The translations under genes and the position numbers were made by a program. Of a stretch of 64,000 nt of DNA, positions 43,688-53,395 are shown piece after piece (position 1 is the stretch's first letter; every line of letters starts with the position of its first letter). The stretch is from Delftia sp. PS-11 (GTDB taxonomy: Bacteria; Pseudomonadota; Gammaproteobacteria; Burkholderiales; Burkholderiaceae_C). The notes beneath the pieces are model-generated. The model was not told the DNA's origin. It made no database searches and saw nothing but the letters and a program-made list of their open reading frames with translations. The stretch spans positions 62,001 to 126,000 of the forward strand of contig NZ_JACSYA010000013.1 in the NCBI RefSeq assembly GCF_029870285.1, written 5' to 3'.

Positions 43688-45310
43688 TCAACAGGATTGG
43701 ATCAGGAGATAAGGCGTTGCATCCGTGCGTTCGCGCGACTCCTGCGCACCCAGCCGGAAGATTTCCACCGCCTGCTCCAGCTGCTGGGCCTGCATCCTGA
43801 GACTGGCCGCTGCGGCTGCGCTTTGCTCGACCAGCGCAGCGTTCTGCTGCGTTGCCAGGTCCATCTGGCTGACGGCCTGGCCGACCTGGATGACGCCTGT
43901 GCTTTGCTCGTCGCTGGCGCTGCTGATCTCGCCCATCAGATCGGTCACGCGCCGGATGGACTGCACGACCTCCGCCATCGAGGTACCCGCGCGGTCAGCC
44001 AGCTCGGAGCCCTGCTGCACACGTGTGGCACTGGTCCCGATCAGGTGCTTGATTTCATGGGCAGCCTGTGCGCTGCGCTGCGCCAGGGTGCGCACCTCAC
44101 CGGCCACCACGGCAAAGCCCCGGCCCTGCTCGCCAGCGCGCGCAGCCTCCACGGCGGCATTGAGCGCCAGGATATTGGTCTGGAAGGCAATCGCGTCGAT
44201 CACGCCCACGATTTCCCCGACCTGGCGCGAACTGTCGCTGATGTCCCGCATCGCGGCCACCACCTCCTGCACCACAGTGCCCACCTTGGCCGCCACCTGG
44301 CTTGCCCCCAGCGCGAGCTGGTTGACCTGGCGCGCGTTGTCCGCATTTTGCTGAACCGTCAGGGACAGCTGGTCCATCGATGCCGTAGTCACCTGCAGCG
44401 CCGAAGCCTGCTGCTCCGTGCGCTGGCTCAGATCGGCATTGCCCCTGGCGATCTCCGCACTGGCAACGGCCACGCTGTGCGCGTTGCTGCGCACGCCCTG
44501 CACCACCGATGCCAGGCTTTGCAGCATGGCGTTGAGAGAATCCTGCACACTGCCGGCAGAGGCACTATCACGCACCAGCTCCTGGCTGAGGTTGCCTGCT
44601 GCGATCTGCTGTGCCACCTGTCTCAGATGGCCAGGCTCGGCACCCAGCCTGCGCATGAGGCTGCGGGCAATGACCTGTCCCATGACCACCACCAGCACGA
44701 AGGCAAGGGCACACGCCGCCATCAGCAGATTGCGGCGCAGCGCATACTCCTGCGCCGCTTGATCGATAATTTGCCGCGAGCCTGCCTGGGCCAGCTCGCT
44801 GTACCGGTCCGTAGCCGCGATCAGCTCCACCAGCAGAGGACGGCATTCGTTGTTCATGCGGGTGATCGCCGCCTCCTTGTGGCGCTGGAGCGCCAGATCC
44901 ACGATGCCCAGCGCCACCGGCCCATAGCGGCTCTCGACTTGGGCGATGCGCTCGGCCTGCGCGCGCGCATCCGCTCCCGCATCGGGCGCAGCCACCATGG
45001 CCTTGAGCTCGCCCAGCAGGCGCTGGACTTCGGCATGCGCCGCAGTCACCACCGCCTTCTCGACCTGCAAATCGGCATCCGACTCCACCAGCACCAGATT
45101 GCGCGCAGCAATGGCTCGCCGGTCCACGGCCGAACGGATCTGCGCGGCCAGGCGCGCGCGGGCGTTGACCTGCGCAACGAAATGGCTGAGATTGTCGTTG
45201 GCGCTTTCCAGCGCACGCAGCGCCAGCGCGGACACCAGCGCCACCATCAACGCCAGCAGACCAAAGGCAATGGTCAAGCGGGCCTTGATCGTCAGGTTGT
45301 GCAAATTCAT
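43688..45310 (-). CDS. Methyl-accepting chemotaxis protein (4-helix-bundle sensor)
   Basis: A 540-aa chemoreceptor: TM1 ([20 protein letters not shown]), a ~155-residue periplasmic four-helix-bundle-like domain, TM2 ([20 protein letters not shown]), HAMP, and a signalling domain with the conserved hairpin tip [31 protein letters not shown]. Methylation-type Glu/Gln pairs flank the hairpin. It has no C-terminal CheR-tether motif. It lies 59 bp downstream of cheW on the same strand and probably works with it. Confidence 0.92.
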   Translation of the reverse strand: MNLHNLTIKARLTIAFGLLALMVALVSALALRALESANDNLSHFVAQVNARARLAAQIRSAVDRRAIAARNLVLVESDADLQVEKAVVTAAHAEVQRLLGELKAMVAAPDAGADARAQAERIAQVESRYGPVALGIVDLALQRHKEAAITRMNNECRPLLVELIAATDRYSELAQAGSRQIIDQAAQEYALRRNLLMAACALAFVLVVVMGQVIARSLMRRLGAEPGHLRQVAQQIAAGNLSQELVRDSASAGSVQDSLNAMLQSLASVVQGVRSNAHSVAVASAEIARGNADLSQRTEQQASALQVTTASMDQLSLTVQQNADNARQVNQLALGASQVAAKVGTVVQEVVAAMRDISDSSRQVGEIVGVIDAIAFQTNILALNAAVEAARAGEQGRGFAVVAGEVRTLAQRSAQAAHEIKHLIGTSATRVQQGSELADRAGTSMAEVVQSIRRVTDLMGEISSASDEQSTGVIQVGQAVSQMDLATQQNAALVEQSAAAAASLRMQAQQLEQAVEIFRLGAQESRERTDATPYLLIQSC

Positions 45311-45369
45311 GCGCTCTCTCCCATCGGAACATTCACGCGGATCGGGGATAGCGAGGCTTGCGCAGCTGC

Positions 45370-45831
45370 CTACAGGCCGGCCACAGCCCCGTCCATCAGC
45401 CTGCCGGCATCGACCAGGATCAGCGCACGTTCGTCCTGCACGCCCATGGCCAGAAGGTAGTCGTTGGCAGCGCTGTCGCTGAGCACGGGCATGGTGCGCA
45501 ACTGCTGCGGCAGCAGCGTCACCACATCGGTCACGCTGTCGACCACCATGCCCACCAGGCCGCGCGCCAGGCGCAGCATGATCGTCACCGTGGACTCGTC
45601 ATAGTCCCGGCGCTGCAGCCCCAGCTTGCTGCGCAGGTCGATCACCGGCACCACCTCGCCACGCAGATCCAGCACGCCGTTGACGTAGTCAGGGGCGTTG
45701 TACAGCGGGGTGGGCGCCTGGTACGTATGGATCTCCTGCACCTGCAGGACATCGATGCCGTATTCCTCGCCATCCATGCGGAATGACAGCCACTGCCGGG
45801 GCGCATCCGTGTCAGAGGTGTTTGTTATCAT
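45370..45831 (-). CDS. cheW: CheW chemotaxis coupling protein
   Basis: A 153-aa single CheW domain: [46 protein letters not shown] and [21 protein letters not shown]. It links receptors to the CheA kinase. ATG 45831 is taken as start; ATG 45846 five codons earlier is equally possible, since neither has a clear ribosome site. The chemoreceptor gene follows at once. CheA is not in the window. Confidence 0.9.
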   Translation of the reverse strand: MITNTSDTDAPRQWLSFRMDGEEYGIDVLQVQEIHTYQAPTPLYNAPDYVNGVLDLRGEVVPVIDLRSKLGLQRRDYDESTVTIMLRLARGLVGMVVDSVTDVVTLLPQQLRTMPVLSDSAANDYLLAMGVQDERALILVDAGRLMDGAVAGL

Positions 45832-45856
45832 TTTAACCAAATGCAAGTGATTAATT

Positions 45857-45873
45857 TGATAGAAATCCTATCA
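45857..45873. promoter_or_regulatory. Inverted repeat in the AT-rich promoter gap between cheW and the GGDEF-EAL gene
   Basis: TGATAG (45857-45862) and CTATCA (45868-45873) form a perfect 6-bp palindrome in an unusually AT-rich 254-bp divergent gap. It may be an operator for one or both genes. No known regulator motif was recognised. Confidence 0.3.
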
Positions 45874-46085
45874 TCAATCCGCATATTTGCAACCTGTAGT
45901 TACAAAATTTGCAGCAACTCTTACACTTCCTCAGTCCAGCGCACACCAGCTGCTCCCCTGCAGATATAGGGAAAAACTCTGCTCCGCCTTTTTTCTTTGA
46001 AAAAAACAAAGCAGAAAACCCGTGCTGTCCCGGTATCTTTCGGCGGATGCCGAAAGCGGTAACGGTCAACAAATAGGCGCACCCC

Positions 46086-48758
46086 ATGGTCACATCGGCA
46101 AGGCGCCGCTTCATCTGGCTCATCACTGCCAGCTACGGGCTGCTCGCCCTGGCCTGGATCGTCCTGTCCGACCAGTTGCTTTTCGCGCTGGCAGGCGAGG
46201 CGCAAATCGGCAGTGTTTCCATGCTCAAAGGACTGTTCTTTGTGCTGGCGACGGCGTTCGCGCTGTACATGGCCCTGAGTGCCGTGCCTGCAGAGCCGGT
46301 GGCCGCAGGCTCGGCGATCACCCGCAGGCCTGGCCAGCGGCGCATTCCTGCCTGGGCCGCCTACCTGTTTGCCGCTGCCGTGAGCCTGGCCATGCTCTCC
46401 ATGCGCGACATGCTGACCGAGCACTTGAGTGAACGGGCCCTGATCATGATGTTCATGCTGCCCATCCTGCTCAGTGCGCTGGCGGGAGGCCTCGGTGCCG
46501 GACTGCTGTCCACCGCCATGGCCGTCCTGGGCATGGACCATCTGGATATGGAGCCCCTGCGCAGCATCTATGTGGCATCCACGCGCGACCGGCTGCTGCT
46601 GGGTATCCTGGCATTCAATGGCATTGTGGTCAGCCTGCTGGTTGAATCGCTGCAGCGTTCGCTGCGCAAATCCGACCTGCAGCGCCTGCTGCTCGATTCC
46701 GTGATTTCAGGCACATCCGATGCGGTCTACGTCAAAGACCTCGATGGCCGCTACCTGCTGGTCAACGAAGCGACTGCCCGCTATATTGGCAGGCCTGCAC
46801 AGGACATCGTCGGCAAACGCGATTTCGATCTGTTTCCCGAGGCAACCGCGCAGCGGCTCACCCAGAAAGACAAGCAGGTACTGCAGGCAGGGGTGACCAG
46901 CACCCACGAAGAGCGCATGAAAACCGGGCAGGGGCAGTCGCTGTACTTCCTGGTCACCAAGGGCCCTGTGACCAACGGCCTGGGACAAAAGACGGGGCTG
47001 TTCGGCATCGCGCGCGAGATCACGGCCCGCAAGCTGACAGAGCAGGAGCTGGCCCAGGCAGCCGCCGTCTTCGAGAGCAGCCACCAGGGGATCATGATCG
47101 TCACCCCCAGCCGGCAGATCAGCCGGGTCAATCCGGCGTTCACGCGGATCACCGGCTACACCCTGGAAGATGTCCAGGGCAAAACCCCGCGAACCCTGTC
47201 CTCCGGCCTGCACGGACCCGAGTTCTACCGCCAGATGTGGGCCTGCATCGCCCGCGATGGCTTCTGGCATGGCGAGATCTGGAACCGCCGCAAATCGGGC
47301 GAGGTCTACGCGGAAATGCTGTCGATCTCGGTGGCGCGCGGCGAGGATGCCAGCGTACAGCACTACATCGGCGTCTTCACCGACATCAGCCAGATCAAGG
47401 CCCACGAGGCGGCGCTGGACCGCGCCAACCACTACGATGCACTGACCGGGCTGCCCAACCGGCGCCTGCTCATCGACCGCCTGAACCAGGCCGTGCTGCG
47501 CATCGCCTCCAGCGGCAAATTCCTCGCCGTCTGCTTCATCGACCTGGACGGGTTCAAGGAAATCAATGACCACCATGGCGCCCAGGCTGGCGACACGCTG
47601 CTGATCGGTGTCACGGAAAACCTCAAGGCCGTGCTGCGGGGCGACGATACGCTGGCACGGCTGGGCGGCGATGAATTCGTGCTGCTGCTGTCGAACATGG
47701 AGTCGGCACAGGGCTGCACCGCCATTCTCGACCGTGTGCTCGCCGCCGTCAGCCAGCCGGTGGACATCGGCGGCAGCACCCAGGTGGCCACCAGCGCCAG
47801 CATCGGCGTCTGCCTCTACCCCGATGACCAGGCGGATCCCGACACCCTGCTGCGCCATGCGGACCAGGCCATGTGCCTGGCCAAAGAGGCTGGCAAGAAC
47901 CGCTACCACCTGTACGACCCCGACCATGACCGCAAGGCCCAGGCCCACCGCCTGCAGGTCATGCGGCTGCGCAGCGCCCTGGAAAAGAACGAATTCCAGC
48001 TGTACTACCAGCCCAAGGTAGAGCTGCGCAGCGGCCGGCTGACCGGCGTGGAGGCACTGCTGCGCTGGTGCGAGCCGCAGCGCGGCATCCGCCCGCCGTC
48101 GGAATTCCTGCCCTTCATCGCAGGCAGCGACCTGGAGCTGCCCCTGGGGCGCTGGGTCATCCGCGAGGCCATCGCCCAGGCGGCCCAATGGGCGGCCCAG
48201 GGGCTGGAAATCCAGGTAAGCATCAATATCGGCGCCCTGCAGCTGCTGGACCCCGGGTTTCCCGAAGACCTCAAGGCAGTGCTGTCACAGCACCCCGGCC
48301 TGCCGGCCCAGCGCATCGAGCTGGAAATCCTGGAGAGCGCAGCCCTGGCCGACATGGGCCAGGCCATCGCCGTGCTGCGCCAGTGCCGCCAGATGGGCGT
48401 GCGCTTCGCGCTCGATGACTTTGGCACCGGCTACTCCTCGCTGACCTACCTGCGCAAGCTGCCCCTGCAGACACTGAAGATCGACCAGAGCTTCGTGCGC
48501 GACATGCTGGGCGACCCCGACGACCTCAACATTGTCGAGAGCGTCATCAAGCTGGCCTCCACCTTCAAGCTGGAAGCCGTGGCCGAAGGCGTGGAAACCC
48601 ACGAACACGCCTGGCTGCTGCAGCGCATGGGCTGCCATGTCGGCCAGGGCTATGGCATCTCCCGCCCCATGGCCGCACAACAACTGCCGGACTGGCTTCG
48701 CCAGTGGCAAGAAGGCAGCAACTGGCTGGCGCCGCAGCAGCAAGCCCCCCAGGCCTGA
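46086..48758 (+). CDS. Membrane GGDEF-EAL protein with PAS domains
   Basis: An 890-aa protein. The N-terminal ~180 residues hold several membrane helices (LITASYGLLALAWIVL, AAYLFAAAVSLAML, MMFMLPILLSALAGGLGAGLL). Two PAS domains follow (VYVKDLDGRYLLVNEA; GIMIVTPSRQISRVNPAF). GGDEF is intact (ARLGGDEF), and the EAL domain retains its metal and catalytic residues (VEALLRW, SINIGA, ELEILES, DDFGTGYSS, KIDQSF, AEGVET). It could both make and break c-di-GMP; hydrolysis is likely. It is divergent from cheW. Confidence 0.9.
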   Translation: MVTSARRRFIWLITASYGLLALAWIVLSDQLLFALAGEAQIGSVSMLKGLFFVLATAFALYMALSAVPAEPVAAGSAITRRPGQRRIPAWAAYLFAAAVSLAMLSMRDMLTEHLSERALIMMFMLPILLSALAGGLGAGLLSTAMAVLGMDHLDMEPLRSIYVASTRDRLLLGILAFNGIVVSLLVESLQRSLRKSDLQRLLLDSVISGTSDAVYVKDLDGRYLLVNEATARYIGRPAQDIVGKRDFDLFPEATAQRLTQKDKQVLQAGVTSTHEERMKTGQGQSLYFLVTKGPVTNGLGQKTGLFGIAREITARKLTEQELAQAAAVFESSHQGIMIVTPSRQISRVNPAFTRITGYTLEDVQGKTPRTLSSGLHGPEFYRQMWACIARDGFWHGEIWNRRKSGEVYAEMLSISVARGEDASVQHYIGVFTDISQIKAHEAALDRANHYDALTGLPNRRLLIDRLNQAVLRIASSGKFLAVCFIDLDGFKEINDHHGAQAGDTLLIGVTENLKAVLRGDDTLARLGGDEFVLLLSNMESAQGCTAILDRVLAAVSQPVDIGGSTQVATSASIGVCLYPDDQADPDTLLRHADQAMCLAKEAGKNRYHLYDPDHDRKAQAHRLQVMRLRSALEKNEFQLYYQPKVELRSGRLTGVEALLRWCEPQRGIRPPSEFLPFIAGSDLELPLGRWVIREAIAQAAQWAAQGLEIQVSINIGALQLLDPGFPEDLKAVLSQHPGLPAQRIELEILESAALADMGQAIAVLRQCRQMGVRFALDDFGTGYSSLTYLRKLPLQTLKIDQSFVRDMLGDPDDLNIVESVIKLASTFKLEAVAEGVETHEHAWLLQRMGCHVGQGYGISRPMAAQQLPDWLRQWQEGSNWLAPQQQAPQA

Positions 48759-48990
48759 GCGCCATCCCCCCTCTGCACGCGCCTGCGCCCCTGCTGTGCG
48801 GCGCAGCCGTCCATGCGCTGCGGGCATGGCCTGCGCGCTCGCTGCCGACAAGCACATCCGCCGCAACACAGGCGGGCAATACCCCTATCGCCATCCTTAG
48901 CATTTTTTGCAGGTTGTAAGCAAACTAACAGCGTTCGAAAGTATCATTTCAATCAAATAAATCATTTAACCCACCATACAGGGAACACCC

Positions 48991-50736
48991 ATGATCCTTC
49001 GACGCATCTCCATCGGAGCCCGCCTGGGGCTGTCCTTCTGCGTGCTTCTCGTACTGCTGGCCATGGTGGGAACCATCGGCACATTGCAGATAGGGCGTGT
49101 GCAGTTCAATGCCAATGAGTTGGGCAACAACTGGCTGCCCAGCGTCCAGGCGCTGGGCTCAGTCCGGGCTGCCGCGAACGAGGTACGCCGGGCCAGCCTG
49201 CGCCACGTGCTGGCGGAGAAGGATGAAGACAAGAAAGCCCAGGCCCAATTGATGGACAAGGCACTGGCTACAACAGTCCCCCAGTTGCTGACAGCTTATG
49301 AAAAGCTCGTCTCTTCCGAAGAGGAGCGCCGGCTCTACAACGACCTGCGCGCCCGCTGGGAGGCCTATCTGCCGCTGCACCAAAAACAGATTGCGCTGTC
49401 CAGCGCAGGGCCCGAGCAATTCGCCCAGGCAAGGGCATTTGCCACAGGCCCGGCACAGGAAGCCTTCGCAGCCGTCGTTGCCGCACTGGAAAAATCTACC
49501 CAGCTCAACCTGGATGGAGGCGAAGCCTCCACGGCGCAGGCCAAGACAGACTATGACAAGGCTCTGTACCAACTGGGCAGCGTGATTGCAGTTGCCATCC
49601 TGGCAGGCATGGCCCTGGCCTGGAGCATCACGCGCTCCATCACCGGCCCGTTGCGTACGGCGGTCACCATGGCCGAGACCGTGGCCAGTGGCGACCTGAC
49701 CACCACGCTGGCCGTGCAGGGCAACGACGAGCCCGCCAGGCTGCTTGGGGCCATGCAGGACATGAACCAGAAGCTGGCCGATCTGATCACCCGCGTGCGC
49801 CACAGCAGCGACAGCATTGCCACAGGCTCGGGCGAAATTGCGGCAGGCAGCCTGGATCTGAGCCAGCGCACCGAAGAGCAGGCCAGCAGCCTGGAAGAAA
49901 CCGCAGCCTCCCTGGAGCAGCTCACGGCCACCGTGCGCACCAACGCGGAGACCGCGCAGCATGCCAACGAGGTGGCATCTTCGGCGTCCCACGCTGCCAT
50001 CGAAGGCGGGGAATCCGTGGACCAGGTGGTGCAGACCATGGGCGAGATCACCACGGCTTCGCGAAGCATCGCGGACATCACCAACGTGATTGACGGCATT
50101 GCCTTCCAGACCAACATCCTGGCGCTGAACGCCGCCGTGGAAGCGGCGCGTGCCGGCGAGCAGGGCCGGGGCTTTGCCGTGGTGGCGACCGAGGTGCGCT
50201 CGCTGGCACAGCGCTCGGCCACTGCCGCCAAGGAAATCAAGGAGCTGCTTGCCACCAATCTGCAGAAAGTGGAACGGGGCGCGCAGGTGGCGGCCAAGGC
50301 AGGAGAGCAGATGGGCCGCATCGTGGAACAGGTGCGCAACGTGGACACCATGATCAGCGAAATGGCCAATGCCTCCAATCAGCAGGCCCAAGGCATCCGC
50401 CAGATTGGCGAAGCCGTCAACCAGCTCGACCAGGTCACGCAGCAAAATGCCGCCCTCGTGGAAGAAAGCTCGGCCGCCGCAGGCAGCCTCAGGCAGCAGG
50501 CCGCCACCCTGGCCGAGGTCATCGGCAGCTTCAAGATCGCCGAGTCGGCACGCGCTGCACAGCGGCCCATGCCACCGCAGCACAGCGCAGCCCGCATGCC
50601 TGCGCCGGCCCTGGCGCCCAAGGCATCTGGCGCCGCTGCCCACAAGCTGGCGCCAGCCGCTGCCAGGCCCGCGCCAAGGCACACCGCAGCCGCACCGGCA
50701 GCCGTGTCCGCCGATAAGGAATGGGAGTCTTTCTAA
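48991..50736 (+). CDS. Methyl-accepting chemotaxis protein with C-terminal CheR/CheB tether
   Basis: A 581-aa receptor: TM1 (GLSFCVLLVLLAMVGTIG), a four-helix-bundle periplasmic domain, TM2 (SVIAVAILAGMALAWSI), HAMP, and a signalling domain with the tip [32 protein letters not shown] Pro/Ala-rich tail of ~60 residues ends in EWESF, the x-W-x-x-F pentapeptide that docks methylation enzymes in high-abundance receptors. Its stop overlaps the stop of the convergent response regulator by three bases. Confidence 0.92.
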   Translation: MILRRISIGARLGLSFCVLLVLLAMVGTIGTLQIGRVQFNANELGNNWLPSVQALGSVRAAANEVRRASLRHVLAEKDEDKKAQAQLMDKALATTVPQLLTAYEKLVSSEEERRLYNDLRARWEAYLPLHQKQIALSSAGPEQFAQARAFATGPAQEAFAAVVAALEKSTQLNLDGGEASTAQAKTDYDKALYQLGSVIAVAILAGMALAWSITRSITGPLRTAVTMAETVASGDLTTTLAVQGNDEPARLLGAMQDMNQKLADLITRVRHSSDSIATGSGEIAAGSLDLSQRTEEQASSLEETAASLEQLTATVRTNAETAQHANEVASSASHAAIEGGESVDQVVQTMGEITTASRSIADITNVIDGIAFQTNILALNAAVEAARAGEQGRGFAVVATEVRSLAQRSATAAKEIKELLATNLQKVERGAQVAAKAGEQMGRIVEQVRNVDTMISEMANASNQQAQGIRQIGEAVNQLDQVTQQNAALVEESSAAAGSLRQQAATLAEVIGSFKIAESARAAQRPMPPQHSAARMPAPALAPKASGAAAHKLAPAAARPAPRHTAAAPAAVSADKEWESF

Positions 50737-51479
50737 GCCTGCGCCACCAGCTCGCCGATACGGGCCTGCAGAAACGCCCAGTGGTCCTGCGCCTGAGTCC
50801 AGTCCTGCTGCAGGCAGGCCTGCTCCAGCTCCTGGGCCCGGTCGGCGGCTGGTGCCAGCCCCAGCATGCGCAGCACGCTCTTGAGGCTGTGCGCCAGGCG
50901 GCGCAAGGCAGCGGCATCGCGCCGCTCCAGCAGACTCTGGCCCAGCGCCAGATCCGAAGGCATCTGCGCAATGCAGGCTGAGCGATAGCTGTCAAACAGC
51001 GCCGCATCGCCCCCGAAGAAGACATCAACCGCCGAAGGCTGCAACTCATCGGCCTGGGCCATGCCAGCGGGATCCGGCTGCGGCGCATCCGGTGCTGCAG
51101 CAGATTCTGCGAGTACCGACTCCACGCATTCCAGCAGTTGCGCCACAGAGACGGGCTTGCGCAAAGTGCGCAGCACCTGCAGCTGCTGCAGGCGCTGCGC
51201 CATCGCCTCATCAATGCCTGCGCTGAAAACCACGGCCGGACAGCCGGCCGCTGAGCCAGACTCGCGCAGCCTCTGCAGCAGCTCCACGCCGGACATGCCC
51301 GGCAGCATCAGGTCGGTGATCAGCAGCGCAAAGCTGCGCTCGCGCAGCAATGGCTCGGCCTGCTCCGCGCTGGTGCAGACCGTCAGCTCCAGCGGCAGCT
51401 CCTCCAGCACCATGGAGACGAAGCGGGCAATGGAAGGGTCGTCCTCGACAAGCAGGACGGCAGCCGCCGCCGCGCTCAT
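50733..51479 (-). CDS. Response regulator fused to an HPt domain
   Basis: A 248-aa protein. Residues 1-~120 are a receiver domain (VLLVEDDPSIARFV, phospho-Asp in LLITDLMLPGMSG, Lys in LRKP). Residues ~150-248 are a histidine phosphotransfer domain with AHSLKSVLRMLGL. It can thus take and pass phosphoryl groups in a relay. It overlaps the MerR-HTH/REC gene upstream (ATGA), so the pair is co-made. Confidence 0.88.
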   Translation of the reverse strand: MSAAAAAVLLVEDDPSIARFVSMVLEELPLELTVCTSAEQAEPLLRERSFALLITDLMLPGMSGVELLQRLRESGSAAGCPAVVFSAGIDEAMAQRLQQLQVLRTLRKPVSVAQLLECVESVLAESAAAPDAPQPDPAGMAQADELQPSAVDVFFGGDAALFDSYRSACIAQMPSDLALGQSLLERRDAAALRRLAHSLKSVLRMLGLAPAADRAQELEQACLQQDWTQAQDHWAFLQARIGELVAQA

Positions 51480-52135
51480 GCCGACTCTGCCTGCAGCAGT
51501 TCCTGCATCACCTGGGGCAGTTGCTGGACCAGTTGCGGCTTGTGGATCACGCGCACGCCGCTGAGCGCGAATGCGTAGGCTTCGCGCTCGGCAGCATCCA
51601 GCGATGTGACCACCAGCAGCTTGCTGCGCGCAAACTGCGCATGTGTGCGCAGTGTGGTGATCAGCGCCGCGCCATCGATGTCGGGCAGCAGGATGTCCAC
51701 CAGCAGCACATCGGGCTGGATCTGTCCGTACAGCGCCATGCCCGTGATGCCATCATGCGCCACATGCAGCTCGACCTGCGGGAAATGGCGCTGCAGCAGC
51801 AGCCGCACCAGATTCTGGAAGTGAACGGAATCTTCAATCAGAAGCACTCGTGTTACGGATTTTGCCGAAGCAGGGCCCTGTGCAGCAGCAGGTATGGACG
51901 CAGGCGCTGCCGCCGCCATAGTAGGTGCAGGTGCCGGCGTCCCCGACTGGCGGGTGCGCCACTGCTCCACGGAAGCCCGGGTGATGCGCCGGTGGCCTCC
52001 AGGCGTCTTCCAGGCCTCCAGTTCGCCCCGGTCCACCATCAGCTGTACCGAACGGACAGCCATGCCTAGCAGATTGGCGACTTCCGCCGTGGTGTAGTGG
52101 GGAATGAGACTGGGGGGTGGGTTGTGCTCTGACAT
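51476..52135 (-). CDS. MerR/excisionase-type HTH fused to a receiver domain
   Basis: A 219-aa protein. Residues ~12-60 are a MerR-like winged helix (YTTAEVANLLGMAVRSVQLMVDRGELEAWKTPGGHRRI). A Pro/Ala linker follows, and then a CheY-like receiver from ~95 (VLLIEDSVHFQNLV, DVLLVDILLPDIDG, VIHKPQ). Having the DNA-binding part first is the reverse of usual response regulators. It may be a phosphorylation-controlled DNA-binding protein. It is translationally coupled to the REC-HPt gene. Confidence 0.85.
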   Translation of the reverse strand: MSEHNPPPSLIPHYTTAEVANLLGMAVRSVQLMVDRGELEAWKTPGGHRRITRASVEQWRTRQSGTPAPAPTMAAAAPASIPAAAQGPASAKSVTRVLLIEDSVHFQNLVRLLLQRHFPQVELHVAHDGITGMALYGQIQPDVLLVDILLPDIDGAALITTLRTHAQFARSKLLVVTSLDAAEREAYAFALSGVRVIHKPQLVQQLPQVMQELLQAESA

Positions 52136-52176
52136 AGCAGCAATTTTGCAGCAAATCTGATTGAAAAATCCAATAA

Positions 52177-52192
52177 CAATTTGATGAAATTG
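52177..52192. promoter_or_regulatory. Palindrome in the divergent response-regulator promoter
   Basis: CAATTT (52177-52182) and AAATTG (52187-52192) flank GATG in the AT-rich 115-bp gap between the MerR-REC gene and the REC gene. This is a plausible site for the adjacent MerR-type regulator, inferred from symmetry and position only. Confidence 0.35.
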
Positions 52193-52250
52193 ATAACTAT
52201 GATAGGATCATTGAAAATCCAGTCTGCCCCTGCGTCGCGAAAGGCTTGCC

Positions 52251-52622
52251 ATGAAAAAAATCCTCATCGTCGAAGACCATGCCGACATCCGCAAGCTCCT
52301 GCGGATGACGCTGGAGTTCAGTGACTTCGACGTCTCGGAAGCCACCAACGGCGATGAGGCGTGGACCGAAGCGCTGCGCATCCGCCCCGACATCGTGCTG
52401 CTCGACGTCATGATGCCCGGCTCCCTGAGCGGGCTGGAGGTGTGCAGCCGCATCAAGACCTGCGACGATCTGCGCCACACCCTGGTGATCCTGCTGACGG
52501 CGCGCGGCAATGCAGAAGACCGCGAGGCAGGCTTCAATGCAGGGGCAGATGAATACCTGGTCAAGCCTTTCAGCACGCTCAAGCTGCTGGAGACCATCGA
52601 GAACCTGGGCAGGAGCGAATGA
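52251..52622 (+). CDS. Single-domain response regulator (CheY-like)
   Basis: A 123-aa protein that is a receiver only: KILIVEDHADIRKLL, DIVLLDVMMPGSLSG with phospho-Asp, LLTAR, and LVKPFS with the conserved Lys. It has no output domain. Its stop overlaps the ATG of the HD-GYP gene, so it probably passes the signal to that phosphodiesterase. Confidence 0.92.
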   Translation: MKKILIVEDHADIRKLLRMTLEFSDFDVSEATNGDEAWTEALRIRPDIVLLDVMMPGSLSGLEVCSRIKTCDDLRHTLVILLTARGNAEDREAGFNAGADEYLVKPFSTLKLLETIENLGRSE

Positions 52623-53386
52623 TGCCCCAGGGTCAGACCCAGCAGCCCGCCGCCGAATCGCAGCGATTCGACCCCGCCGCACTGGCGCAGATGGAGCAGT
52701 TCGTCCATGACTTCGGCCGCATGTACCGCGAGCGCAACGAGCTGCTCAAGGAAGTGACACGTGCACACCACGAAACCCTGCTGCGCCTGGCCATGGCGGC
52801 CGAGTTCAAGGACGACGACACAGGCTCGCACATCATCCGCATCGGCTACCTGGCAGAGGCACTGGCGCTGCGCCTGGGCTGCGCCCCCGACTTCGCCAGC
52901 CTGCTGCGCAAGGCGGCGCCCATGCACGATATCGGCAAAGTCGGCATTCCTGACACCATCCTCAAGAAAAAAGGCCCGCTGACCCCTGAGGAGCGCGCCG
53001 TCATGAACCAGCACACCGAGATCGGTGCCCGGCTGCTGGGCCAGTCGCGCATTCCCGTATTCAAGATGGCCGCCGAAATCGCAGCCTGCCACCATGAGCG
53101 CTTCGACGGCAAAGGCTATGTGCAGGGCCTGGCCGGGGAAGACATCCCGCTGGCGGCGCGCATCACCTCCATCGTCGATATCTTCGATGCGCTGACCATG
53201 GACCGGGTGTACCGGCCTGCCTTCCCCCTGGACAAGGCCCTGAGCATGATCCAGGCAGAGCATGGAAAGGCACTGGACCCCCGGATCGTCGATGTGTTCA
53301 TGGAACACATCGACGAACTCAACGATATCCGTCTGGCACTGACACGGCAGTCACCGAGCTTCAGCGACCTCATTGACACTCCCTGA
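52619..53386 (+). CDS. HD-GYP-type c-di-GMP phosphodiesterase
   Basis: A 255-aa protein with a coiled N-terminus and an HD-GYP domain: MHDIGKVGIPD (HD pair), HTEIGARLL, and HHERFDGKGYVQGLAGEDIPLAARI, where GYV replaces GYP. The metal-binding HD and HH pairs are kept, so activity is possible. It has no receiver of its own; the preceding CheY-like protein likely supplies it in trans. A substrate-binding protein and kinase follow. Confidence 0.85.
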   Translation: MMPQGQTQQPAAESQRFDPAALAQMEQFVHDFGRMYRERNELLKEVTRAHHETLLRLAMAAEFKDDDTGSHIIRIGYLAEALALRLGCAPDFASLLRKAAPMHDIGKVGIPDTILKKKGPLTPEERAVMNQHTEIGARLLGQSRIPVFKMAAEIAACHHERFDGKGYVQGLAGEDIPLAARITSIVDIFDALTMDRVYRPAFPLDKALSMIQAEHGKALDPRIVDVFMEHIDELNDIRLALTRQSPSFSDLIDTP

Positions 53387-53395
53387 GAAACCACC

